A stretch of 64,000 nt of DNA, taken from positions 968,696-1,032,695 of the forward strand of contig NZ_JAFIQX010000002.1 of the NCBI RefSeq assembly GCF_017356035.1, in the 5' to 3' direction. Position 1 is the stretch's first letter, and each line of letters starts with the position of its first letter. Source of the stretch: Longitalea luteola (lineage in GTDB: Bacteria > Bacteroidota > Bacteroidia > Chitinophagales > Chitinophagaceae). Below are positions 26,535-35,181 of this stretch, in pieces. The notes beneath the pieces were generated by a model. That model searched no databases, was not told the origin of the DNA, and worked only from the letters and a program-made list of their open reading frames with translations. A program made the position numbers and the translations under genes.

Positions 26535-26798
26535 CAGCTGTATTATTCTTTTTTGAGCCAGGCAGAACCATTCCGGGCTAACGGGATAGGGTTCTACAGC
26601 CGGCAAAGATAACTGATAGTTTCTGCTTTGTTCGCAGGAGCACCGGCGGCATTAGAATAGGATTAGAAGGTTGGCCCTGTGCCCCTGTTTATGGAAATCC
26701 CCTCCATTTGCATCTTATTTTTTTGAATAAAGTCATGAAAACCGGGATTTTCGTAACGTGTTTATTTCTTATCTTGCCCGGACCCTAAATATGTTAAA

Positions 26799-27032
26799 AT
26801 GGCATCGGATATTGAAGACAAAAAACAAAGGGCGTATGTTAACAGGCGGTCAATTATGGATCTTGGAATGGGGATCATTTATGCCGGCATGGGAGGGGCA
26901 ATGATGTTTGCAGAGAAAGTGGGATTGGGAGAGATATTTACTGCGCCTTTTTCCTACATTTTCGGTGGAATATGTTTGTTGTATGGCGGATTCAGGATCT
27001 ACCGCGGCATAAAGAGAAATTATTACCGATAA
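26799..27032 (+). CDS. Small membrane protein, 77 aa
   Basis: Two predicted helices (about residues 21-40, MDLGMGIIYAGMGGAMMFAE, and 47-66, FTAPFSYIFGGICLLYGGFR) with glycine-rich faces and a basic C-terminus (RIYRGIKRNYYR). The frame starts with ATG in good context and ends well before the next gene. The charged N-terminus (MASDIEDKKQRAYVNRRS) should face the cytoplasm. Function unknown; small two-helix proteins of this type are common in Bacteroidota. Confidence 0.7.
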   Translation: MASDIEDKKQRAYVNRRSIMDLGMGIIYAGMGGAMMFAEKVGLGEIFTAPFSYIFGGICLLYGGFRIYRGIKRNYYR

Positions 27033-27183
27033 ACAGGTACAGCATCCGCTAACGCTGTGGAGTACCTACTGTTGCTGAAAAAAATTGTTAATGGTATTTA
27101 ACTGGCGGAACCGGTATTAAAATGTAATTAAATGAAAGGTTTGAAGGGACTGCCAGGTTTTGATAAATAAAGAAGATATAAAG

Positions 27184-28116
27184 ATGAAATGGATAGGGTT
27201 CGCTCGATCGGTTTTCCGGGGATTGGTAGTGATAAGTGGCATTAATTTGTTTGTAACTGCATGTAGTACACCCACCAGTAAACCCCAGGAAACTACAGTT
27301 AGTGGCACCATCCACATCAGCGTGGATGAAAGCTTCAAACCGGTGATCGACTCACAGATCAAGGTATTCGAATCGCAACATCCTGACGCACACATAATGG
27401 TTCAGTACAAACCGGAGGCGGAATGCCTGCGCGATCTGAATGTTGACAGTATCCGGATGGTGATCGTAACAAGGCCGCTGACCGAGGCAGAAGAAAAGGC
27501 CCTTACCAACAAGCTGCAATTCAGGCCCAGTTATGGTCCCCTCGCTTTTGACGCTATTGCGGTGATCGTGAACAACCAGGTAAAGGATACTTTGTTTACC
27601 ATGCAGGATATCCGTTCGATGGCGAAAGGCACCAGTGGTTATAAGTACAAGGTTTTGCTCGATGGCAAAACGGCTACCAGCACCGTACGGTTTGTAGTGG
27701 ATTCGCTGTTAAAAGGACAACCGCTGTCGCCGAACGTAGTGGCGGCACAGAACTCCGAAGGGGTGATCGAATATGTGTCTAACAACCAGGATGCCATTGG
27801 TTTGCTGGGGGTTAGCTGGATCGGGAATAAAGATGATACCACCCAGCTTAGTTTCCTGAAAAAGGTTAAAATTGCAAAAATAGAATGCCGGGGATGTGAT
27901 GGCACGTATGTTGATCCTGTTCAATATAATATTGCGTATGACAGGTATCCGATGATCAGGCCCCTGTATTTCATTTTAAAAGAGAATTTTGACGGGCTTG
28001 GCAACGGTTTTGCAAACTTTCTTATCTACGAAAAGGGGCAGAAGATATTCAATCGGGCATACTTATTGCCTGCCAGAATGAGCTTTGTAGAGCGGAAAAT
28101 GCAAATAAGCAATTAA
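27184..28116 (+). CDS. PstS-like phosphate-binding lipoprotein
   Basis: 310 aa. A lipoprotein signal ends at the cysteine in LFVTACSTPTS. The mature part has the type II periplasmic binding-protein pattern: SGTIHISVDESFKPVIDSQI, IRMVIVTRPLTEAEEKAL, FDAIAVIVNNQVKDTLFTMQ and a late YDRYPMIRPLYFILKENFDG block typical of PstS. In many Bacteroidota such a gene follows exbB-exbD-exbD-tonB and precedes a TPR gene. Here it precedes the TPR gene, while the exb genes lie more than 20 kb away. ATG at 27184 is preferred over TTG at 27160. Confidence 0.85.
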   Translation: MKWIGFARSVFRGLVVISGINLFVTACSTPTSKPQETTVSGTIHISVDESFKPVIDSQIKVFESQHPDAHIMVQYKPEAECLRDLNVDSIRMVIVTRPLTEAEEKALTNKLQFRPSYGPLAFDAIAVIVNNQVKDTLFTMQDIRSMAKGTSGYKYKVLLDGKTATSTVRFVVDSLLKGQPLSPNVVAAQNSEGVIEYVSNNQDAIGLLGVSWIGNKDDTTQLSFLKKVKIAKIECRGCDGTYVDPVQYNIAYDRYPMIRPLYFILKENFDGLGNGFANFLIYEKGQKIFNRAYLLPARMSFVERKMQISN

Positions 28117-28171
28117 ATTAATCAGCGGATTCCTAATACATTATAAAACTTTAAAAAAATAGCGACTTACA

Positions 28172-29866
28172 ATGAGCAAGCGATTCATCAGTTTTGTAAC
28201 CATGGTTGTACTGGGTAGCAATGTGCTATTTGCCCAGAGTGTGGAGCAGGGGAGGAAGTTTTTCTATTACGAACGGTACAAAAGTGCCAGGGAGAACTTT
28301 GAGAAAGTGGTGGCGTCGAATCCGAATAATATTGAAGCAACATACTGGTTGGGACAAACCATGCTTGAGCAAAAAGATTCTACAGCAGCCAAAAATCTTT
28401 ATCAGAAGGCACTGCAGCAAAATGGCAATGCCCCGTTGATCCTCGTGGGCATGGGTGAAATCGAACTGCGCGAAGGCAAAACCAACGATGCCCGCCAGCG
28501 CTTTGAAACCGCCATTTCTTTGACAAAAGGAAAAGATATTGAGGTATTTAATGCTATCGGCCGCGCCAATGTAGATGCCAAGAATGGCGATGCCGCTTAT
28601 GCCATCGAAAAACTGAACCAGGCTACGCAGGTAAAGAATTTCAAAAATCCTGAGACCTACGTTATCATGGGCGATGCTTACCGTAAATTAATTGATGGTG
28701 GTAATGCCGTTCTTTCTTACCAGAAAGCCCTGAATATTGATCCTAAATATGCAGCTGCCAAACATAAGATCGGTAAAGTGTACCTTACTCAACGGAATTC
28801 TGAGCTGTTCCTCCAGAATTTCGAAGAGGCTATCAAGCTCGATCCGGCTTATGCACCCACTTACTATGAATTATTCTACTACTGGTATTTCAAAGACGTA
28901 AACAAAGCGGCTCCTTACCTCGATAGCTACATCGCTAATTTCGACCAGGGCCCCGAAGTGGAATACCTGAGAACCGACTTCCTGTTTGCCAGCGGCAAAT
29001 TTGCTGAAGCCAAGGATAAAGCGTTGGGTTTGATCAGCCAGTATGGCGAAAAAGTTGAGCCGCGGATGTATAAAATGGTGGCGTACGCCTGTGATACCCT
29101 CCAGGACATGACTTGCGCCAATAAATACATGGCCGACTATTTTGCCAAACAAAGCCCTGATGCCGTAGTGCCTGCCGATTACGAAGAGCTGGCTAACATC
29201 AACAGCAAAACGCCCGGACAGGAAGCACAGGCTTTTGAAAACCTGAAAAAAGCGGTTGATTTAGATACGGTTGTAGAAAACAAAATAAAATACATCACCA
29301 AAGGTGCTGCACTGGCCAAGAAGAGTGGCAACCGCCTGCAGGAAGCCAACTGGCTGGGTGAGGCGTACAAGATGGAAAAAGATCCAAGTCAGACTGATCT
29401 GTATAACTGGGGCATGGCTAATTACCAGGCAGCCAATTATGCTACAGCCGACAGCATTTTCTGTAATGTTTATCAAACGAAATATCCCGATCAGATCTAT
29501 GGTTACCTGTGGTGCGCCCGTACCATTCAGGCCAGCGATACTACCATGCAATCAGAAAGGTTTGCACCTGCCCAGGAAAAGCTGGCAGAAATGGCTATGA
29601 AGCTGGATTCTACAAAGTATAAAGCGCAGGCTATTGGCGCATGGGCGGCCCTGACCTCTTATTATAATGACGTAAAAAGGGACCCGAAAACAGCGTTGAC
29701 CTATGTTGACCGCATTCTGGCGAGCGATCCAGGCAACTCATTCGCTAACCAGGTTAAGCCTATTTTGCAAAAAGCCAGCAAACCTGCTTCTTCGCCTGCT
29801 CCTAAAAAATCAAGCGGAAGCACTACATCCAGCAAGTCTGGCGCAGCAGCTGCCAAGAAGAAATAA
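28172..29866 (+). CDS. Exported tetratricopeptide-repeat protein
   Basis: 564 aa with a signal peptide (MSKRFISFVTMVVLGSNVLF, then AQS). TPR-type helical repeats fill the length, for example NNIEATYWLGQTMLEQKDST and PKYAAAKHKIGKVYLTQRNS. The C-terminus is low-complexity (KPASSPAPKKSSGSTTSSKS). It is likely a periplasmic scaffold. It lies 55 bases after the PstS-like gene, and a strong terminator follows, so the two form an operon. TPR proteins in this position are usually linked to TonB/ExbBD energy transduction in Bacteroidota. Confidence 0.88.
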   Translation: MSKRFISFVTMVVLGSNVLFAQSVEQGRKFFYYERYKSARENFEKVVASNPNNIEATYWLGQTMLEQKDSTAAKNLYQKALQQNGNAPLILVGMGEIELREGKTNDARQRFETAISLTKGKDIEVFNAIGRANVDAKNGDAAYAIEKLNQATQVKNFKNPETYVIMGDAYRKLIDGGNAVLSYQKALNIDPKYAAAKHKIGKVYLTQRNSELFLQNFEEAIKLDPAYAPTYYELFYYWYFKDVNKAAPYLDSYIANFDQGPEVEYLRTDFLFASGKFAEAKDKALGLISQYGEKVEPRMYKMVAYACDTLQDMTCANKYMADYFAKQSPDAVVPADYEELANINSKTPGQEAQAFENLKKAVDLDTVVENKIKYITKGAALAKKSGNRLQEANWLGEAYKMEKDPSQTDLYNWGMANYQAANYATADSIFCNVYQTKYPDQIYGYLWCARTIQASDTTMQSERFAPAQEKLAEMAMKLDSTKYKAQAIGAWAALTSYYNDVKRDPKTALTYVDRILASDPGNSFANQVKPILQKASKPASSPAPKKSSGSTTSSKSGAAAAKKK

Positions 29867-29910
29867 CCGTTAAAAATGGTAAACTAACAATTAATCGTAT
29901 CATATTCAGT

Positions 29911-29946
29911 CCCCTGCCGGCAAAAAACGGCGGGGGATTTTTATTT
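29911..29946 (+). terminator. Intrinsic terminator after TPR gene
   Basis: CCCCTGCCG (29911-29919) pairs with CGGCGGGGG (29928-29936) with one wobble, followed by ATTTTTATTTT. It isolates the nuo operon from the genes upstream. Confidence 0.85.
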
Positions 29947-29961
29947 TAATCCATTAAGAAG

Positions 29962-29991
29962 TTGAAAATATAAAACGCTGTCTTATTTTTG
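29962..29991 (+). promoter_or_regulatory. Promoter of the nuo operon
   Basis: TTG at 29962-29964, a 19-base spacer, then TATTTTTG at 29984-29991: a close match to the Bacteroidota TTG / TAnnTTTG promoter. The nuoA start codon follows 20 bases later. Confidence 0.75.
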
Positions 29992-30011
29992 CGCCTAAAC
30001 CAAAACGGGTT

Positions 30012-30425
30012 ATGAATATGTACCTGTTACAAGTCTCCAATACCGCCGTTGCCCACGATCCCGACAGTTCCTTCTGGTATCTTCCTATTGCTATTCAATT
30101 AATTTTCGCAATTATTTTCGTTGCAGGTATGATGGGCGTTACCCACTGGCTGGGCCCCAAGCGTAATACTGCCGACAAGCTGGAAACATTTACCAGCGGT
30201 ATTAAAAGCCATGGCGATGCCCGTCAGCCTATGGCCATTAAATACTTCCTGGTAGCGATCTTATTTGTGTTATTCGATGTGGAAGTGATCTTTTTTTATC
30301 CCTATGCTGTGAACTTTAAAGAGCTGGGATGGAGTGGTTTCGGTGCAGTATTGATGTTCATTGCATTTTTTCTGTGCGGCTTTATATACATTATCAAGAA
30401 AGGAGCGTTAAAGTGGGAAGACTAA
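30012..30425 (+). CDS. nuoA: NADH-quinone oxidoreductase subunit A
   Basis: First gene of the complex I operon, 137 aa. Three membrane helices (about 22-44, 88-108 and 112-130) and the conserved loop KSHGDARQPMAIKYFLVAIL with the acidic FDVEVIFFYPYAV are diagnostic of NuoA, which sits at the junction of peripheral and membrane arms. Starts at 30012 or 30018 are both possible. A promoter lies immediately upstream. Confidence 0.95.
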   Translation: MNMYLLQVSNTAVAHDPDSSFWYLPIAIQLIFAIIFVAGMMGVTHWLGPKRNTADKLETFTSGIKSHGDARQPMAIKYFLVAILFVLFDVEVIFFYPYAVNFKELGWSGFGAVLMFIAFFLCGFIYIIKKGALKWED

Positions 30426-30430
30426 AACTA

Positions 30431-30561
30431 ATTAGCTAATGTGTTAATTCGATAATGTGATAATGCTTTTGCGCGGCCTTCGGGAACATTAAGGATGTGC
30501 TGGGTGTTATACAGTAGCGAGTAATTGTCAAATTAGCTAATTATCAAATTATCAAATTATT
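30431..30561. repeat. GATAATGT word inverted repeat in nuoA-nuoB spacer
   Basis: Left words AATGTGTTAATTCGATAATG (30437 onward) and right words AATTAGCTAATTATCAAATT (30530 onward) are imperfect reverse complements; a GC-richer loop lies between. The right arm ends next to the nuoB start codon. Confidence 0.7.
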
Positions 30562-31140
30562 ATGGCACGTCCTGTTCAATATAATATTTACGGTCAAACC
30601 GATGTAAAACTGGTTAAGGAAGGTCCTGAAGGTTATATGGGTGAGGGTTTCTTTTCAACCAACCTCGATAAGGTGGTTGGCCTGGCCCGTAAGAACTCCA
30701 TATGGCCCCTGCCTTTCGCGACTTCCTGTTGTGGAATTGAATTTATGGCTACTATGGCTTCGCATTACGACCTGGCCCGGTTTGGGTCAGAGCGGGTGGG
30801 TTTTTCGCCCCGTCAGTGCGACCTGTTGATGGTGATGGGTACCATTGCCAAAAAAATGGCGCCGGTAGTGAAGCAGGTATATTTGCAGATGGCAGAGCCC
30901 CGCTGGGTGCTGGCCATGGGTGCCTGCGCCTGCAGTGGCGGCATCTTCGATACCTACAGTGTTTTACAGGGCATTGACCAGATCATTCCCGTAGACGTTT
31001 ATGTGCCTGGTTGTCCTCCCCGCCCTGAAGCAGTGATCGATGGCATCATGAAAATTCAGGACCTGATAGGCAACGAAAGCTTACGCAGAAGGAACAGCGA
31101 TAAGTACAAACAATTAATGGAAAGTTACGGAATACAATAG
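30562..31140 (+). CDS. nuoB: NADH-quinone oxidoreductase subunit B
   Basis: 192 aa peripheral-arm subunit holding cluster N2, the last iron-sulfur centre before quinone. Cluster cysteines are visible in ATSCCGIEFMAT, GACACSGGIFDTYS and VPGCPPRPEAVIDGI. No transmembrane segment. The stop codon TAG at 31138-31140 is directly continuous with the CCCCCC left end of a repeat element. Confidence 0.96.
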   Translation: MARPVQYNIYGQTDVKLVKEGPEGYMGEGFFSTNLDKVVGLARKNSIWPLPFATSCCGIEFMATMASHYDLARFGSERVGFSPRQCDLLMVMGTIAKKMAPVVKQVYLQMAEPRWVLAMGACACSGGIFDTYSVLQGIDQIIPVDVYVPGCPPRPEAVIDGIMKIQDLIGNESLRRRNSDKYKQLMESYGIQ

Positions 31141-31229
31141 CCCCCCGGCCCCCTACAGGGGGAGTAAGGAGGACTTAATTGTCATTAACTATAAAAATTA
31201 AATATCTCCCCTTTAGGGGATGGGGGTAT
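31138..31229. mobile_element. Short CCCCTAAAGGGG repeat element, nuoB-nuoC spacer
   Basis: About 90 bases. The left end TAGCCCCCCGGCCCCCTACA, completed by GGGGG-AGTAA, and the right end CTCCCCTTTAGGGGATGGGG, completed by GTATATGG, are inverted versions of each other. Both ends also match those of the DUF559 cassette at 35179-35665. The interior is AT-rich and has no gene, so this looks like an empty, MITE-like form. The left end supplies the TAG stop of nuoB and the right end abuts the nuoC ATG. Confidence 0.6.
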
Positions 31230-31733
31230 ATGGCATTAACGAACGAATATATCAAACAGCGGTTAACTGAAAAATTTGGTGAGCAGGTTCAGCAATTTCA
31301 GGAGCCTTATGGCATGCTTACTTTTGAAGCGCCTAAAGAACTAAACCTGAAAGTGCTTCAGTTCCTGTACGATGAGGCCGATCTGGGATTTCAATTCCTG
31401 ACCGACCTGCAGGCAGTGCACTATCCCGATAATAAAGGACGTGAGCTGGCGGTTGTTTATCACCTGCACAGCCTTACCAATAATGTACGCATCCGGTTCA
31501 AAGTGTTCACTGATATTTCAACCCCGGATGTTTTCAGTGCCACTTCGTTATTTTCAGCCGCCAACTGGATGGAAAGAGAGACCTATGACTTTTATGGTGT
31601 CAACTTTATCGGCCATCCCAATCTGAAGCGGATCCTGAATGTGGAGGAAATGGATTATTTCCCGATGCGTAAGGAGTTTCCGCTGGAAGAGCAAACCCGT
31701 ATTGATAAGGACGATGATATGTTCGGACGCTAA
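31230..31733 (+). CDS. nuoC: NADH-quinone oxidoreductase subunit C
   Basis: 168 aa peripheral-arm subunit (30-kDa subunit family). The signature is the C-terminal ERETYDFYGVNFIGHPNLKR followed by ILNVEEMDYFPMRKEFPLEE. The ATG at 31230 (MALTNEYIKQRLTEKFG) is preferred; 17 codons upstream are open but only translate the repeat element. It is separate from nuoD here, unlike the fused NuoCD of E. coli. Confidence 0.94.
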   Translation: MALTNEYIKQRLTEKFGEQVQQFQEPYGMLTFEAPKELNLKVLQFLYDEADLGFQFLTDLQAVHYPDNKGRELAVVYHLHSLTNNVRIRFKVFTDISTPDVFSATSLFSAANWMERETYDFYGVNFIGHPNLKRILNVEEMDYFPMRKEFPLEEQTRIDKDDDMFGR

Positions 31734-31740
31734 TACCAAT

Positions 31741-31853
31741 GTGCAAATGTGAAAATGAGAAGATGTGCAAATGAAAACCGAGGATGTAAACGATTTTGAA
31801 TTGAAATCAGCAGCTCCATTTGCATATTTTCAAATTTGCTAATTTTCGAATTT
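31741..31853. repeat. GTGCAAAT word inverted repeat in nuoC-nuoD spacer
   Basis: Left words ATGTGCAAATGTGAAAATGA (31740-31773) and right words CATTTGCATATTTTCAAATT (31815-31850) are complementary over much of their length. The word differs from that of the nuoA-nuoB spacer but the layout is the same. Confidence 0.7.
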
Positions 31854-33077
31854 ATGAGTGATCATCATATAAAATTACCCGAAGGCTCCATTGAGAAGCA
31901 GACCACAACCCTGAACCTGGGGCCTACGCACCCGGCTACCCACGGCGTATTTCAGAATATCCTGGAACTGGATGGTGAACGCATCATTTCAGCCGAGCAA
32001 ACCATAGGCTATATTCACCGTGCGTTTGAAAAGATTGCCGAGCGCAGACCCCTGTACCAGATCACCCCGCTGACCGACCGGTTGAATTACTGCTCAGCGC
32101 CCATCAATAATATGGGCTGGCATATCACCTGTGAAAAGTTGTTAGGGGTAAAAACCCCCAAGCGGGTCGATTATCTGCGGGTCATTGTTATGGAGCTGGC
32201 GCGTATCGCCGATCACCTTATTTGTAACTCCATTGTGGGGGTTGATACCGGCGCATTCACCGGGTTTTTGTATGTGATGCAATACCGTGAATTGATCTAC
32301 GAAATATATGAAGAAGTGTGTGGGTCGCGCCTTACTACCAATATTGGCCGTATAGGCGGTTTTGAAAGGAATTTCAACAATACCGCATTTGAAAAGATCG
32401 AGAAATTCCTGCGCGAATACCCCAAAGTGCTGAAAGAATTTGAGAACCTGTTCACCCGCAACCGCATCTTTATGGAACGTACCATCGGCTGCGGACCAAT
32501 CACCGGCGAAAGAGCGCTGAACTATGGTTTTACCGGTCCAAACCTGCGGGCGGCCGGTGTAGATTATGATGTGCGCGTGCATACGCCGTACAGCAGTTAC
32601 GAAGAATTTGAATTTGATATACCGGTGGGCAGCACGGGCGACTGTTACGATCGTTTTCTGGTACGTAACCAGGAAATGTGGCAGTCACTGCGTATCATTG
32701 AGCAGGCTATGAAAAAGGTGAAAGAGTTCAAAGGCAAAGAGGCCGAAGTTTTTCACGCCGATATCCCGGAATATTACCTGCCTGAGAAAAAGGATGTATA
32801 TACGAAGATGGAAGCGCTGATCTGGCACTTCAAGATCATCATGGGTGAAATTGATATGCCAGCTGGCGAAGTGTATCAATCGGTGGAAGGCGCCAATGGT
32901 GAATTAGGGTTTTACCTGATCTCCGACGGTGGCCGTACGCCCTACCGGCTACACTTCCGTCGTCCTTGTTTCGTTTACTATCAGGCATACGAGGAAATAT
33001 CAAAAGGCGCCATGTTGAGCGATGCGATCATAACCCTGAGTAGCCTGAACCTGATCGCAGGGGAGATGGACGCGTAA
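31854..33077 (+). CDS. nuoD: NADH-quinone oxidoreductase subunit D
   Basis: 407 aa, 49-kDa subunit family, forming the quinone pocket with NuoB. Hallmarks are NLGPTHPATHGVFQNILELD (with the quinone-site His), GYIHRAFEKIAE, and the C-terminal PYRLHFRRPCFVYYQAYEEI. The ATG at 31854 (MSDHHIKLPEGS) is chosen; six further codons upstream belong to the word repeat. Confidence 0.96.
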   Translation: MSDHHIKLPEGSIEKQTTTLNLGPTHPATHGVFQNILELDGERIISAEQTIGYIHRAFEKIAERRPLYQITPLTDRLNYCSAPINNMGWHITCEKLLGVKTPKRVDYLRVIVMELARIADHLICNSIVGVDTGAFTGFLYVMQYRELIYEIYEEVCGSRLTTNIGRIGGFERNFNNTAFEKIEKFLREYPKVLKEFENLFTRNRIFMERTIGCGPITGERALNYGFTGPNLRAAGVDYDVRVHTPYSSYEEFEFDIPVGSTGDCYDRFLVRNQEMWQSLRIIEQAMKKVKEFKGKEAEVFHADIPEYYLPEKKDVYTKMEALIWHFKIIMGEIDMPAGEVYQSVEGANGELGFYLISDGGRTPYRLHFRRPCFVYYQAYEEISKGAMLSDAIITLSSLNLIAGEMDA

Positions 33078-33078
33078 T

Positions 33079-33170
33079 CAATGTGATAATTTGATAATTA
33101 GCTAATGTGATGATTGGAAGACAAATGTCATGATGGAAAACAAAAGCCGGTTTGCTAATTAGCTATAGAA
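33079..33170. repeat. GTGATAATTTGATAAT word repeat in nuoD-nuoE spacer
   Basis: Words AATGTGATAATTTGATAATT and AGCTAATGTGATGATTGG on the left, and TTTGCTAATTAGCTAT on the right. Pairing of the arms is partial. No gene is seen. Confidence 0.55.
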
Positions 33171-33199
33171 ATTAATAAACATAAATATCAGTAATAACA

Positions 33200-33700
33200 G
33201 TGGCTCAATTTTCTGCAGAGAAATTAAATAAGGTAAACGAGATCATTGCACGCTATCCGGCAGGAAAGCAAAAGAGTGCGTTGATACCCGTATTGCATCT
33301 TGCCCAGGAAGAGTTTGGTGGCTGGTTGAGTGCAGAGACCATGGACTATGTGGCTTCTTTACTCAAAATAGAACCAATTGAGGTGTATGAGGTAGCTACT
33401 TTTTACTCTATGTACAACCTGAAGCCGGTAGGTAAATATGTATTTGAAGTTTGCCAAACCGGTCCGTGCATGTTGAACGGCAGCGACGATATTATTGAAT
33501 ATATAAAGGACAAGCTGGGCATTAAAGTAGGCGAAACAACCGCTGATGGTTTGTTTACGCTGAAAACGGTAGAATGCCTGGGCGCCTGCGGATATGCTCC
33601 CATGATGCAACTGGGTAAACACTACCGTGAGCACCTGACAAAGGAGAAGATCGACGCTATTATTGAAGAGTGTGAAAGGAATGCCGTAACGAATAATTAA
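33200..33700 (+). CDS. nuoE: NADH-quinone oxidoreductase subunit E
   Basis: 166 aa, thioredoxin-like 24-kDa subunit with the [2Fe-2S] cluster N1a. Ligands are in EVCQTGPCMLNG (C-x4-C) and VECLGACGYAPMM (C-x3-C). The start codon is GTG at 33200, placed where the family begins (AQFSAEKLNKVNEIIARYP). It pairs with NuoF in the NADH-dehydrogenase module. Confidence 0.95.
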   Translation: MAQFSAEKLNKVNEIIARYPAGKQKSALIPVLHLAQEEFGGWLSAETMDYVASLLKIEPIEVYEVATFYSMYNLKPVGKYVFEVCQTGPCMLNGSDDIIEYIKDKLGIKVGETTADGLFTLKTVECLGACGYAPMMQLGKHYREHLTKEKIDAIIEECERNAVTNN

Positions 33701-33741
33701 AGATTGTAGTTCATTATAACGTTGTTAAAAGTAGTGGGCTG

Positions 33742-33808
33742 TTACAGGTTACAAGTTACAAGTGTTGCAGGGAAATCCCTGTAACATGAAACCTGAAACC
33801 TGGAACGG
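33742..33808. repeat. GTTACAGGTTACAAGTTAC word inverted repeat
   Basis: GTTACAGGTTACAAGTTACA (33743-33762) faces CCCTGTAACATGAAACCTGA and AACCTGG (33778-33803) across the short palindrome AGGGAAATCCCT. It fills the nuoE-nuoF spacer. Confidence 0.7.
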
Positions 33809-33822
33809 TTCTTCTGATAAAT

Positions 33823-35181
33823 ATGGGAAGAAAACTATTATTAGAAAAAGCGCATGTTCCGGGGATCCGCACGTACGAGGTATACCGTCGCGAAGGCGGC
33901 TACCGCAGTGTAGAAAAAGCGCTCAAGACCATGACTCCCGACCAGGTTACTGAAGAAGTTAAGAAAAGTGGTTTGCGGGGTCGTGGTGGCGCAGGTTTCC
34001 CGGCCGGTATGAAATGGAGCTTTCTGGCCAAGCCTGAAGGTGTTCCGCGTTACCTGGTGTGTAATGCCGACGAATCGGAGCCTGGTACATTCAAAGATCG
34101 TTACCTGATGGAATTCATTCCTCACCTGCTGGTGGAAGGTTTGATCGTAGCTTCTTATGCGTTAGGTTCTAACAAAACATTTATTTACATCCGCGGCGAA
34201 TATGCGTGGATCGTTGATATACTCGAACAGGCCATCGCCGAAGCAAAGAACAACGGCTGGCTGGGAAAAAACATTCTCGGCACCGGCTTCGACCTGGAAA
34301 TTTATGTACAACGTGGCGCCGGCGCCTATATCTGTGGGGAAGAAACAGCCCTGCTGGAGTCGCTGGAAGGTAAAAGAGGCAACCCCAGGATAAAACCGCC
34401 ATTCCCTGCCGTAAAAGGTTTGTGGGATAGTCCTACCGTGGTGAACAACGTGGAAACGCTGGCCGCTGTAGTACCCATAATCAATATCGGCGGTGATGAA
34501 TACGCGAAAATCGGCGTTGGTAAATCAACCGGTACCAAGCTTATTTCGGCTTGCGGTAATATCAACAAGCCTGGCGTATATGAGATCGACATGACCATTT
34601 CGGTAGAAGAGTTCATCTACAGCGACGAATATTGCGGCGGTATTCCCGATGGCAAACGTTTGAAGGCCTGTATTCCCGGCGGTTCGTCAGTGCCTATTCT
34701 GCCCGCTAACCTGTTGTTGAAAACAGCAAAAGGGGAGAAGCGGATGATGAACTACGAAAGTTTGTCTGATGGTGGTTTTGCCACCGGCACCATGATGGGA
34801 TCGGGTGGTTTTATTGTGCTCGATGAAGACCAGTGCGTGGTGCGTCATACATTGACGCTGGCGCGTTTTTACCGTCATGAAAGCTGCGGACAATGTTCAC
34901 CCTGCCGTGAGGGAACGGGCTGGATGGAAAAGATCCTGAAGAATATTGAATACGGGAAAGGCAAGAAGAGCGATATCGATCTGTTGTGGGATATTCAGCG
35001 GAAGATAGAGGGTAATACGATTTGTCCGTTAGGCGATGCCGCGGCCTGGCCGGTAGCAGCAGCCATCCGTCATTTCAGAGATGAGTTTGAATGGCATGTG
35101 TTATATCCGAATGCGGCACAGAACAGGAACTATGGTTTGGCGCATTATGCCGATCCGCTGCCCGTAGCGGCTAAAACCTAG
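33823..35181 (+). CDS. nuoF: NADH-quinone oxidoreductase subunit F
   Basis: 452 aa, 51-kDa subunit that binds NADH, FMN and cluster N3. The FMN/NADH region is GLRGRGGAGFPAGMKWSF and GAGAYICGEETALLESLEGK. Cluster ligands are in HESCGQCSPCREGTGWM and, later, NTICPLGDAAAWPV. The stop codon TAG (35179-35181) runs straight into the CCCCCAGCCCCCTAAAGGGG left end of the DUF559 cassette. Confidence 0.96.
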   Translation: MGRKLLLEKAHVPGIRTYEVYRREGGYRSVEKALKTMTPDQVTEEVKKSGLRGRGGAGFPAGMKWSFLAKPEGVPRYLVCNADESEPGTFKDRYLMEFIPHLLVEGLIVASYALGSNKTFIYIRGEYAWIVDILEQAIAEAKNNGWLGKNILGTGFDLEIYVQRGAGAYICGEETALLESLEGKRGNPRIKPPFPAVKGLWDSPTVVNNVETLAAVVPIINIGGDEYAKIGVGKSTGTKLISACGNINKPGVYEIDMTISVEEFIYSDEYCGGIPDGKRLKACIPGGSSVPILPANLLLKTAKGEKRMMNYESLSDGGFATGTMMGSGGFIVLDEDQCVVRHTLTLARFYRHESCGQCSPCREGTGWMEKILKNIEYGKGKKSDIDLLWDIQRKIEGNTICPLGDAAAWPVAAAIRHFRDEFEWHVLYPNAAQNRNYGLAHYADPLPVAAKT

